From: Porphyromonadaceae bacterium UBA7555
GTDB taxonomy: Bacteria; Bacteroidota; Bacteroidia; Bacteroidales; Muribaculaceae
Assembly: GCA_002478045.1 (NCBI GenBank)
Contig: DLLT01000027.1
Location: 1 to 54,602, forward strand
Length of the DNA: 54,602 nt
Reading direction: 5' to 3'
Positions 1 through 6,993 of the stretch are shown piece after piece (position 1 is the stretch's first letter; each line of letters starts with the position of its first letter). A program made the translations under genes and the position numbers. The notes under the pieces were generated by a model. That model ran no database searches and had not been told where the DNA came from. It worked only from the letters and a program-made list of their open reading frames with translations.

Positions 1-2
1 TT

Positions 3-542
3 CAGAAGAACAACCAGATAGCTAAGTTCGATGCGTCCGGTAAGATTACCGCAGAAGTACTTCCCACATCAGCACTCGGCGGATCCATATACGGCACCGC
101 CTTCGCCCCCTTCAACGTAGGCAATAAGAAGTATATCGCTGCTATCACCTACAAGACGGGCAATCTCGGCAATGGCCAAATCGCCATTATCGATGTAACG
201 GACGGTGTAGCCAAGGCTACTGCTCCTATCATCAACCTGCCCGAAGAAGGCTTCGGTACAACCACTAATAGCCAGTTTGCTTCGGCTGTTGTTGTCGGCA
301 CCGAGGGTTCGCTGAATGGTGTTGTCAGCATCTACGCCAACGTCTTCGGACAAGGTCTCGGTCGCTTCGTCTATGAAGGTGAAGTCAAAGATGCCATCTC
401 CGATATTATCAATATTGAAGACGCTGATGCCAAAGCAGAGTACTACAACCTGCAAGGTGTACGCGTGGCCGCCGACAACCTTACCACCGGCGTATACATC
501 CGCCGTCAAGGCAACAAGGCCGAGAAGGTGTACGTCAAGTAG
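3..542 (+). CDS. Secreted protein, C-terminal part with sorting-type tail (5' end outside window)
   Basis: The frame is open from the left edge to a TAG at 540-542, so only the last 179 residues are seen. The visible part is rich in Gly, Asn and beta-type residues, as in an exported beta-propeller or adhesin-like protein, but I do not recognise a named domain. The last 35 or so residues fit the tail common in Bacteroidales secreted proteins: EYYNLQG, then a GVYIRR turn, then a basic end (KAEKVYVK). Such tails resemble type A C-terminal sorting domains; whether a type IX secretion system handles this one cannot be told from the window. A palindromic hairpin follows about 60 bases after the stop. 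Function unknown. Confidence 0.7.
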   Translation, partial: QKNNQIAKFDASGKITAEVLPTSALGGSIYGTAFAPFNVGNKKYIAAITYKTGNLGNGQIAIIDVTDGVAKATAPIINLPEEGFGTTTNSQFASAVVVGTEGSLNGVVSIYANVFGQGLGRFVYEGEVKDAISDIINIEDADAKAEYYNLQGVRVAADNLTTGVYIRRQGNKAEKVYVK

Positions 543-600
543 TCACTGAATTCGACAGCGAAGTCTTTCAATAGACCTCGACTGAGATAATCCTAAAATG

Positions 601-630
601 AGCGGGGACGCGCCATGGCGCGTCCCCGCT
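601..630 (+). terminator. Perfect 30-bp palindrome, likely terminator of the first gene
   Basis: The 30 bases are a perfect inverted repeat (13-base arms around CATG; left arm starts AGCGGGGACGCGC). It lies 59 bases after the stop codon and is followed by a T/A-rich run, TCTATTATTA. That fits an intrinsic terminator, although the T tract is interrupted. Confidence 0.7.
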
Positions 631-631
631 T

Positions 632-660
632 CTATTATTAGGTATTATTAGGTATTATTA
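632..660 (+). repeat. Three tandem copies of a TATTATTAGG-type decamer
   Basis: Just after the palindrome the sequence repeats TATTATTAGG about three times. The rest of the 543-910 gap has no gene that I can support. It holds the palindrome, this repeat, and the spt promoter near 833-840. Confidence 0.6.
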
Positions 661-832
661 GGGAAAAAAGAAAGTGGCATAAGTAATGGGCGCACTATGA
701 TAATAAGGAGACGGAAGTTAACGTCTTGGAATTTGTGATGACAATGTACGCTGTGGAGGCAATATGCGTGCCCTTTGGAAGTTTTTTCGGCGTTGAGCCA
801 AACTTTTTTACACGACTTCCAATATTTTTTTG

Positions 833-840
833 TATCTTTG
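833..840 (+). promoter_or_regulatory. Bacteroidetes-type -7 box for spt
   Basis: TATCTTTG matches TAnnTTTG. A T-rich stretch (804-809) lies near the expected -33 position. The predicted start of transcription is about 65 bases before the spt ATG. Confidence 0.7.
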
Positions 841-910
841 CAGCCTGATTGGTCGCCAACGGCAGCCGTCAGATAGTTTATCAAACGTCGATAACATTAT
901 CACATAAACT

Positions 911-2098
911 ATGAAGTTACTACAGGCAAAATTAGCCAAATACACGGCGCCGCAAGAGGCCAAGGCCGCCGGCGTTTACCCCTATTTCCGCGCAATATCC
1001 TCCGAACAGGATCCCGAAGTCATCATAGACGGCAAGAAAGTCTTGATGTTCGGTAGCAACTGCTACAGCGGACTGGTCAACGACCCCCGAATCAAGGAAG
1101 CCGCAATCGAAGCAATACGTAAATACGGAACCGGATGTGCCGGCTCCCCATTCCTCAACGGTACGCTTGACTTGCACAAGAAGCTGGAGCATCGTATCGC
1201 CGAGTACATAGGCAAGGAGGACGTGATGATTTACTCCACCGGCTTCGGCGTCAACCTCGGTGTCGTATCGTGCCTCACCGGTCGTGAAGACTATATATTG
1301 TGGGACGAACAGGATCACGCCTCCATCATCGAAGGTCGTCGTCTGTCGTTCTCGCAGCAGCTCAAGTATAAGCACAACGACATGGCCTCGCTGGAAAAGC
1401 AACTGCAGCGTTGCGAGCCCGATAAGGTAAAACTTATTGTTACGGACGGCGTATTCTCGATGGAAGGCGATGTGGCCAATATCCCCGAAATCGTGCGCCT
1501 GGCCAAGAAATACGATGCCAGCGTCATGGTGGACGAAGCACACGGTATAGGTGTCTTCGGCGAGGGTGGTCGCGGTACGGTCAACCATTTCGGCCTGACC
1601 AAGGATGTAGACCTGATTATGGGTACATTCTCGAAGAGTTTTGCCAGCCTCGGCGGATTTATCGCTACGGACAAAGAAGTGACCAATTATCTGCGTCACC
1701 ACAGCCGCAGCTACATCTTCACCGCAAGTATCACTCCGGCCAGCACCGCTGCCGCACTCAAGGCTATAGACATTATGATAGCCGAGCCCGAGCGCCAGCA
1801 ACATCTCTGGGACCTCACACACTACGCCCTCGAGGGATTCCGCAGTATGGGCTTCGAAATCGGTAATACATCGACACCGATCATCCCGCTATTTATCCGT
1901 GACGACTTCAAGACTTTCGCTATCACGCACGACCTGCTCGAAGAAGGCGTATTTGTCAACCCGGTTGTTTCGCCCGCCGTTGCGCCTCAAGATACGCTTA
2001 TCCGCTTCTCTCTGATGGCTACGCACACCAAGGAGCAAGTCACTACCGGTCTTGAAAAGATTCAAAAAGTCTTCCGGAAATACAATCTTGTACCATAA
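911..2098 (+). CDS. spt: Serine palmitoyltransferase (alpha-oxoamine synthase family)
   Basis: This is a 395-residue PLP enzyme of the alpha-oxoamine synthase family (AONS/KBL/SPT). It should condense L-serine with a fatty acyl thioester to give 3-ketosphinganine, the first step of sphingolipid synthesis in Bacteroidetes, in the cytosol. The family signatures are visible: DEAH at 208-211 (PLP-contacting Asp and His) and the Schiff-base lysine K242 in GTFSKSFASLGG. Length and the YFRAISSEQ N-terminus resemble the Bacteroides and Porphyromonas enzymes. KBL (glycine C-acetyltransferase) and BioF are the alternatives; the N-terminus and genus context favour Spt. It is monocistronic, with a promoter at 833-840 and a terminator at 2127-2157. 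Confidence 0.88.
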   Translation: MKLLQAKLAKYTAPQEAKAAGVYPYFRAISSEQDPEVIIDGKKVLMFGSNCYSGLVNDPRIKEAAIEAIRKYGTGCAGSPFLNGTLDLHKKLEHRIAEYIGKEDVMIYSTGFGVNLGVVSCLTGREDYILWDEQDHASIIEGRRLSFSQQLKYKHNDMASLEKQLQRCEPDKVKLIVTDGVFSMEGDVANIPEIVRLAKKYDASVMVDEAHGIGVFGEGGRGTVNHFGLTKDVDLIMGTFSKSFASLGGFIATDKEVTNYLRHHSRSYIFTASITPASTAAALKAIDIMIAEPERQQHLWDLTHYALEGFRSMGFEIGNTSTPIIPLFIRDDFKTFAITHDLLEEGVFVNPVVSPAVAPQDTLIRFSLMATHTKEQVTTGLEKIQKVFRKYNLVP

Positions 2099-2126
2099 GG
2101 GTTTAAAAACATAAATTTAGAGCTTG

Positions 2127-2157
2127 GTGCCGGGGCCGCGTGTCCCGGTACTTTTTT
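2127..2157 (+). terminator. Intrinsic terminator of spt
   Basis: A 9-bp stem (GTGCCGGGG with TCCCGGTAC, including G-T pairs) is followed directly by TTTTTT. It starts 28 bases after the spt stop. Confidence 0.85.
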
Positions 2158-2284
2158 GTGTACTGACGTCAGTGGAAATAGCAGCTCGGCGACTTGCCGA
2201 GAGAAAGACGAGTATTGCATAGGTATGCACGGCGAAGGACTACGCGAGGAGACGATGCCGAAGGACCGGATGACGGCAATCGAC

Positions 2285-2316
2285 TTTGTCTATTCGGCGA
2301 AGTTTTTGTACCTTTG
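2285..2316 (+). promoter_or_regulatory. Bacteroidetes-type promoter of nagA
   Basis: TTTG (2285-2288) and TACCTTTG (2309-2316) are separated by 20 bases, close to the ideal -33/-7 arrangement. The ATG follows 38 bases later. Confidence 0.8.
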
Positions 2317-2354
2317 TCTCACCGCTTGAGAAATACAAATAAACAACAAACGAT

Positions 2355-3506
2355 ATGACAACACAGATTATTAACGGCCGCGTGCTCACCCCCATGGGCT
2401 GGGTCGAAGGCGGAAGTGTCCTCATCGAAGACACTCGTATCAAGTCAATACTCAATCACAGTCGCCGCATTGATGGCGTGGACAAGGTCATCGATGCGCA
2501 AGGCAATTACGTACTCCCCGGCGGCATCGATATACACGTGCATGGCGGTGGAGGACGTGACTTTATGGAGTGTACCGAGGATGCTTTTGTGACGGCTGTG
2601 GCGGCTCATCGCCGCCATGGTACGACGTCTATATTCCCGACGCTGTCCTCGTCAACTGTTCCGATGATACGTGAGGCTGCCGCTACGTGTCAAAAGCTTA
2701 TGGCCGACCCTATGAGCGGCGTGCTCGGTCTGCATCTCGAAGGTCCGTACTTCAACCCCAAGATGGCCGGCGGACAGCTGCCCGAGAATATCAAAGTTCC
2801 GACTCCGGAGGAATACAAGTCCATCGTCGAGGACTTCACGTCTATACGTCGCTGGGATGCCGCTCCCGAGCTGCCCGGCGCCGAAGAATTTGCCACCTAT
2901 CTGCGCAGCAAGGGCATACTTGCCTCGCTGGGACATACCGCAGCTGCATATAAGGATGTCGAGAAGGGCTATCGCGCCGGCTTCACTCACGCCACACACT
3001 TCTATAACGCTATGACCGGCAACCACAAAGAAGGCCCGTACAAGCACGAGGGTACTGTCGAATCGGTATACCTTATTGACGGTATCACCGTCGAGATGAT
3101 AGCCGATGGCATCCACGTTCCGCCGGTGATGTTGCGTCTGATATGGAAGCAGAAAGGCGTAGAGCGCACCGCCCTGATCACGGACGCCTTGGCGTGTGCC
3201 GCTTCGGACAGCAAGACGGCGTTTGACCCGCGCGTGGTCATCGAAAACGGCGTGTGTATGCTGGCTGACCGTAGCGCCATCGCCGGTAGTATTGCCACGA
3301 TGGATCGCCTGGTACGCACCGCCGTACAGAAGGCCGGCATACCCCTGGAAGATGTGGCACGTATGGCCTCCGAGACACCGGCACGCATTATGGGCGTGTA
3401 CGACCGCAAAGGCTCGCTCGCCCCGGGCAAGGATGCCGATATCATGATGTTTGATGCCGATCTCAACCTCACCGGAGTCGTTCAAATGGGTCGAGTAGTC
3501 GAGTAA
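2355..3506 (+). CDS. nagA: N-acetylglucosamine-6-phosphate deacetylase
   Basis: This 383-residue amidohydrolase converts GlcNAc-6-P to GlcN-6-P and acetate, feeding amino sugars from glycans or the cell wall into central metabolism. Metal-site motifs are in order: HVHGGGG after the first beta strand (HxH type), the metal-binding Glu in HLEGPYFNPK, SLGHTAA and HATHFYNAM with the two His ligands, and the catalytic Asp in TDALACAAS. Length is typical of the family. No nagB or transporter lies next to it, so it appears to stand alone with its own promoter and a strong terminator at 3534-3574. Confidence 0.93.
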   Translation: MTTQIINGRVLTPMGWVEGGSVLIEDTRIKSILNHSRRIDGVDKVIDAQGNYVLPGGIDIHVHGGGGRDFMECTEDAFVTAVAAHRRHGTTSIFPTLSSSTVPMIREAAATCQKLMADPMSGVLGLHLEGPYFNPKMAGGQLPENIKVPTPEEYKSIVEDFTSIRRWDAAPELPGAEEFATYLRSKGILASLGHTAAAYKDVEKGYRAGFTHATHFYNAMTGNHKEGPYKHEGTVESVYLIDGITVEMIADGIHVPPVMLRLIWKQKGVERTALITDALACAASDSKTAFDPRVVIENGVCMLADRSAIAGSIATMDRLVRTAVQKAGIPLEDVARMASETPARIMGVYDRKGSLAPGKDADIMMFDADLNLTGVVQMGRVVE

Positions 3507-3533
3507 GACAGCTACGCTTTACGGCACATATAT

Positions 3534-3574
3534 AGCAAGCCGCCACGGAATCGGAATTTCCGTGGCGGCTTGCT
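3534..3574. terminator. Bidirectional terminator between nagA and the minus-strand hisS operon
   Basis: A long, nearly perfect hairpin (arms of about 17 bases beginning AGCAAGCCGCCACGGAA) lies between the convergent nagA and outer membrane protein genes. Confidence 0.8.
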
Positions 3575-3677
3575 GTTTGTCGGCTGTTCTATGGGGTATT
3601 ATTTTTGGCCGAAGAGCCTATTTTAGGGATAAAGACAAGTGAAGCCTGTGTTGAGGAAAAGAGCCGGAAAACGGCGC

Positions 3678-4286
3678 TTAGAAGAAGTATGCTACGCGGA
3701 GTGTCCAGCCTTTTGTCGTGGCGCTGAAGTCTTCGAGCAGCTTGGTTTTCAGCGCGTAGGTCATGCCCCAGGTGTATCCTCCGATAACCTGCCAGCGGCG
3801 GAAAATTTCGACGCCCACGCCCACGGCCAGCGATAGATCACCGCCCGAGTACTTGAAGGCATCGCCTCCGGCGTGTGCAGCCTGGATGTTGAATTCCGGT
3901 CCGACGTATGCCAGGGGAGCCAGCTTTTCCTCGAATCCGTTGAGGCGTGTGTACTTGAAACGCAAGTGCAAGGGGATGTGGATGTTGTGCATCATTGCGG
4001 TTTCTTTGCCCAGTCCGAGTGATGACCATATTTTCTTTTCGCCGAGATTGACCTTGGCGTTTTGCTGCTCGTACATCAGCCCGAAATCAAGGCCGAAGCC
4101 TATGCCGGGGAATATCATTTCGCCCACGATGCCGGCGCCGTAACCTACGCCTTGGGTTACGGACACGATGTCCTGTTTGAAATTCAGGTTGGTATAATTG
4201 GCTCCGGCAACGGCGCTCCAGCGGAATTGCGCGTGGGCGGCTACGGAGACGGCGGCCACGGCTATGATGATGAGTAATTTCTTCAT
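3678..4286 (-). CDS. Small outer membrane beta-barrel protein (PorT/OmpA-like barrel)
   Basis: The 202-residue protein has a clear signal peptide (MKKLLIIIAVAAVSVAAHAQ) followed by alternating beta strands with aromatic girdles and a terminal Phe-Phe, as in small outer membrane barrels. No enzyme motif is seen. The frame stays open upstream, but a start at 4286 puts a signal peptide at the N-terminus; a longer start would overlap the 3' end of hisS and encode unlikely sequence. It lies 22 bases after the hisS stop on the same strand, so the two are probably co-transcribed. Specific function unknown. Confidence 0.8.
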   Translation of the reverse strand: MKKLLIIIAVAAVSVAAHAQFRWSAVAGANYTNLNFKQDIVSVTQGVGYGAGIVGEMIFPGIGFGLDFGLMYEQQNAKVNLGEKKIWSSLGLGKETAMMHNIHIPLHLRFKYTRLNGFEEKLAPLAYVGPEFNIQAAHAGGDAFKYSGGDLSLAVGVGVEIFRRWQVIGGYTWGMTYALKTKLLEDFSATTKGWTLRVAYFF

Positions 4287-4308
4287 TGCGGTATGGTGTG
4301 TAATTGAG

Positions 4309-5682
4309 TTATTCTTTGAGGGTTGAGGCCAATGCATCGATGTCGGCGGCGCTGACTGTCGATTGCTCGCCGGTGCGCATATTGCGCAGGGTGACGATGC
4401 CGGCAGCCAGTTCGTTGCTGCCGATGAGTGCCACGTAGGGCACGGCGGCTGCATCGGCCCATGCCATTTGTTTCTTCATCTTAGCGGCGTCGGGGTATAC
4501 CTCCACGGCAATGCCTTGGCGGCGCAGGGTGGCGGCCAGGCGCAAGGCGGCAGCCACTTCGGCGGCTCCGAGGTTGGCAAACATCACTTGTGCGCCGCTG
4601 TCGGTGCCTTCGGGGAAGAGGTTGAGCGTGGTCATGACATCGTAGATGCGGTCGGCGCCGAAGCTGATGCCCACGCCGCTGAGGCCGGGAGCGCCGAAGA
4701 CGCCCGTGAGGTTGTCGTAACGTCCGCCGCCGGTGATGCTGCCTATGGGTGTGTCCAGGGCCTTGACTTCGATGATGGTGCCGGTGTAATAGTTGAGACC
4801 GCGTGCCAGCGAGACATCCAAATCAAGAGTGGCACGCAGTCCGAGGTTGCGCGTCCCATCAATGACCGTGCGTAGTTCCTCGACGCCTTTGGCTCCGGTT
4901 TCGCTGCCGGCCAGCAGCTCTTGCAGGCGTGCCATACGCTCGTCCGTGGTGCCGGAGATGTCCAGTATAGGTTGGAGCGCGTCGACGGCTTCGGGCGACA
5001 GACCGCGCTCGATGAGCTCGGCGTTGACATTGTCGCGCCCTATCTTATCCAACTTGTCTATGGCTACGGTGATGTCCACGATGCGCTCGGGCGCGCCGAT
5101 GAGTTCGGCTATACCGGCCAGAACCTTACGGTTGTTCAGCTTGATGGCTACGCGGATGCCCAGGCGCGCAAATACCTCGTCGATAAGCTGCAGCAGCTCG
5201 ACCTCGCACAGCAGCGAGTCGGTACCCACCACGTCGGCGTCGCACTGGTAGAACTCGCGGTAGCGGCCTTTCTGCGGGCGGTCGGCACGCCATACCGGCT
5301 GTATCTGACAGCGCTTGAAAGGCATGGACAGCTCGGCGCGGTGCATCACCACGAAGCGTGCAAAGGGTACGGTCAAGTCGTAACGCAGGCCCTTCTCGGC
5401 CACAGCCGAGGTGAGGTGCCCGATGCTTTCTCCGGCGAGGTCTTTGCCCTCGAGGCCGCGAGTCCATTCGCCCGAGTTGAGTATCTTGAAGAGCAATTTG
5501 TCGCCCTCCTCGCCATACTTGCCCATAAGCGTGGAGAGATTCTCCATAGCCGGCGTCTCGATGGGTCGGAAGCCGTAAAGTGCAAATACCGAACGTATAG
5601 TATCGAAAATATAATTGCGTCGGGCCATCTCCGCGGTATTGAAATCGCGGGTGCCCTTAGGTATGGAAGTCTTTTGTGCCAT
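4309..5682 (-). CDS. hisS: Histidyl-tRNA synthetase
   Basis: This 457-residue class II aminoacyl-tRNA synthetase charges tRNA-His. The motif 2 region (RCQIQPVWRADRPQKGRYRE), the histidine-binding signature LARGLNYYTGTIIEV, and a C-terminal anticodon-binding domain (from about residue 360) are all visible. The N-terminus starts with the family's PKGTRDF motif. It is followed by the small outer membrane protein gene. A promoter box on this strand lies at 5806-5813, giving a leader of about 115 bases that contains the repeats at 5709-5761. Confidence 0.96.
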   Translation of the reverse strand: MAQKTSIPKGTRDFNTAEMARRNYIFDTIRSVFALYGFRPIETPAMENLSTLMGKYGEEGDKLLFKILNSGEWTRGLEGKDLAGESIGHLTSAVAEKGLRYDLTVPFARFVVMHRAELSMPFKRCQIQPVWRADRPQKGRYREFYQCDADVVGTDSLLCEVELLQLIDEVFARLGIRVAIKLNNRKVLAGIAELIGAPERIVDITVAIDKLDKIGRDNVNAELIERGLSPEAVDALQPILDISGTTDERMARLQELLAGSETGAKGVEELRTVIDGTRNLGLRATLDLDVSLARGLNYYTGTIIEVKALDTPIGSITGGGRYDNLTGVFGAPGLSGVGISFGADRIYDVMTTLNLFPEGTDSGAQVMFANLGAAEVAAALRLAATLRRQGIAVEVYPDAAKMKKQMAWADAAAVPYVALIGSNELAAGIVTLRNMRTGEQSTVSAADIDALASTLKE

Positions 5683-5708
5683 TGTGTGTCTGCAGCCTCG
5701 GTTTCCCT

Positions 5709-5761
5709 TAGCCTTTGTCTAAAAAGTACCCTTTACTTGTACTGAAAGTAGCCTTTGTCTA
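5709..5761. repeat. Direct repeats in the hisS leader
   Basis: TAGCCTTTGTCTA occurs exactly twice, at 5709-5721 and 5749-5761, 40 bases apart. A weaker related unit starting CCTTTACTTG lies between them, giving a spacing of about 20 bases. AGTAC/GTACT also forms a small inverted repeat at 5725-5742. It could be an operator or a leader structure; function not known. Confidence 0.5.
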
Positions 5762-5805
5762 TAAAAATTGCTGCATCGCGGCTCCCGAAAGAGCCTATTA
5801 CGCCG

Positions 5806-5813
5806 CAAAGTTA
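5806..5813 (-). promoter_or_regulatory. -7 box of the hisS operon
   Basis: The minus strand reads TAACTTTG, with ATTG 20 bases further upstream. It supports transcription toward hisS. Confidence 0.7.
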
Positions 5814-5898
5814 CGCATTTTTGCAGACAACGGCAATATGCATCCGCTGTTGCCTTGCTTTATCGTCTACCTGTTTCCGGCGTTTCATGAAAATTGGT

Positions 5899-5906
5899 TA
5901 TCTTTG
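5899..5906 (+). promoter_or_regulatory. -7 box of the first WYL regulator gene
   Basis: TATCTTTG lies 33 bases before the ATG at 5940, divergent from the hisS promoter about 90 bases away. Confidence 0.7.
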
Positions 5907-5939
5907 CGACATAATACACTCAATAAAATTTAGTCTATT

Positions 5940-6941
5940 ATGCCGACAAATAAAGGTGCATTGATTCGGAGGCAGGTTTTAGACCGTTGCTTGAGCAGCA
6001 ATCGCAATTACACCCTGCTTGAGCTGATGGCAAAATGTAACGACGCGCTGGTCGAACATGGCTTTCGCGAAGTTACGTCGGAAAACACCATTAGAACCGA
6101 CTTGTTTGAATTAGAAGCGCAATATACTCAAGCGGAGATTGTTCCTATCCGTAAGGGTCGAAACATCTATTACCACTATAAAGACCCGAACTTCAGCATT
6201 TATAAGATACCGCTCACCGATGACGAAATCCTCGGTTTAACCCAAGCGGTTTCCGTCTTAAGTCGTTTCGATGGTATGCCGGGGTTCGAGTGGCTTGATA
6301 GTTTGATAAAACGCTTCAAACCATCTATGGGCATCGATACCGATATTAAGAGCATTGTCGGTTTTGATCAAAACTCAGACCTCAAGGGCAAAGAACATTT
6401 CGCACCGCTTCTCAAATCAATACTTGGTCGGCAAGTGCTGATTGTCCGCTATTGCGGCTATCGCAATCCGCAAGAATCTAATGTTATAATCCACCCATAC
6501 TATATAAAGGAGTACAACAACAGGTGGTTTTTACTTGGGCTTAACGATGAATTGGGACAAATCACCACACTTGCTTTTGATCGCATTCTCGAATTCACCC
6601 CGATTGTAAAGACATATAAGCCTAACACCTCAGTTGATTTTTCAGCATTTTTCAACGATATGATAGGTGTCAGCCGCTCGCCCGAAGACACGCCACAAGA
6701 GGTGCGGCTGTTCGTCAGTAATTCTCAACTTCCATATATTCTCTCGAAACCGCTGCATCACTCCCAACGCATAGTGGAAAAATTAGAAAATGGAGCTGTA
6801 TTGTCGTTGAGTGTGATTTTTAATTATGAACTCGAAAGAGAAATATTGTCGCTTGGTGATTACGTAAAAGTCTTATTCCCAGTAGAATTAGCTAATAAAA
6901 TAAGAAACAGGATTTTTAAGGCAAATAATTTATATCAATAA
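5940..6941 (+). CDS. WYL-domain transcriptional regulator of the type I R-M cassette
   Basis: This 333-residue protein has an N-terminal winged-helix-type region (about 5-65) and a WYL domain around residues 150-235. The core motif is at about 184-200 (IHPYYIKEYNNRWFLLGL). WYL proteins bind nucleic-acid or nucleotide ligands and often repress phage-defence operons; that role is inferred here from position, as the gene stands directly before hsdM. It is clearly paralogous to the WYL protein at 31060 (shared MPxNK start, same domain spacing). The gene is AT-richer than the flanking hisS, which suggests transfer with the cassette. Confidence 0.85.
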   Translation: MPTNKGALIRRQVLDRCLSSNRNYTLLELMAKCNDALVEHGFREVTSENTIRTDLFELEAQYTQAEIVPIRKGRNIYYHYKDPNFSIYKIPLTDDEILGLTQAVSVLSRFDGMPGFEWLDSLIKRFKPSMGIDTDIKSIVGFDQNSDLKGKEHFAPLLKSILGRQVLIVRYCGYRNPQESNVIIHPYYIKEYNNRWFLLGLNDELGQITTLAFDRILEFTPIVKTYKPNTSVDFSAFFNDMIGVSRSPEDTPQEVRLFVSNSQLPYILSKPLHHSQRIVEKLENGAVLSLSVIFNYELEREILSLGDYVKVLFPVELANKIRNRIFKANNLYQ

Positions 6942-6968
6942 ACGCAGTAAAACTGAGTATATTCGATA

Positions 6969-6976
6969 TATCTTTG
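6969..6976 (+). promoter_or_regulatory. -7 box before hsdM
   Basis: TATCTTTG lies 17 bases before the hsdM start and just after the WYL stop. The R-M operon can therefore probably be transcribed apart from its regulator. No clear TTTG -33 box is seen. Confidence 0.6.
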
Positions 6977-6993
6977 CTCCGTAATTAAAATAA

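Noticed and set aside
932..1822. Long open frame antisense to spt
   Set aside because: It overlaps a certain gene fully, has no domain or sensible composition, and such antisense frames are common in this codon usage.
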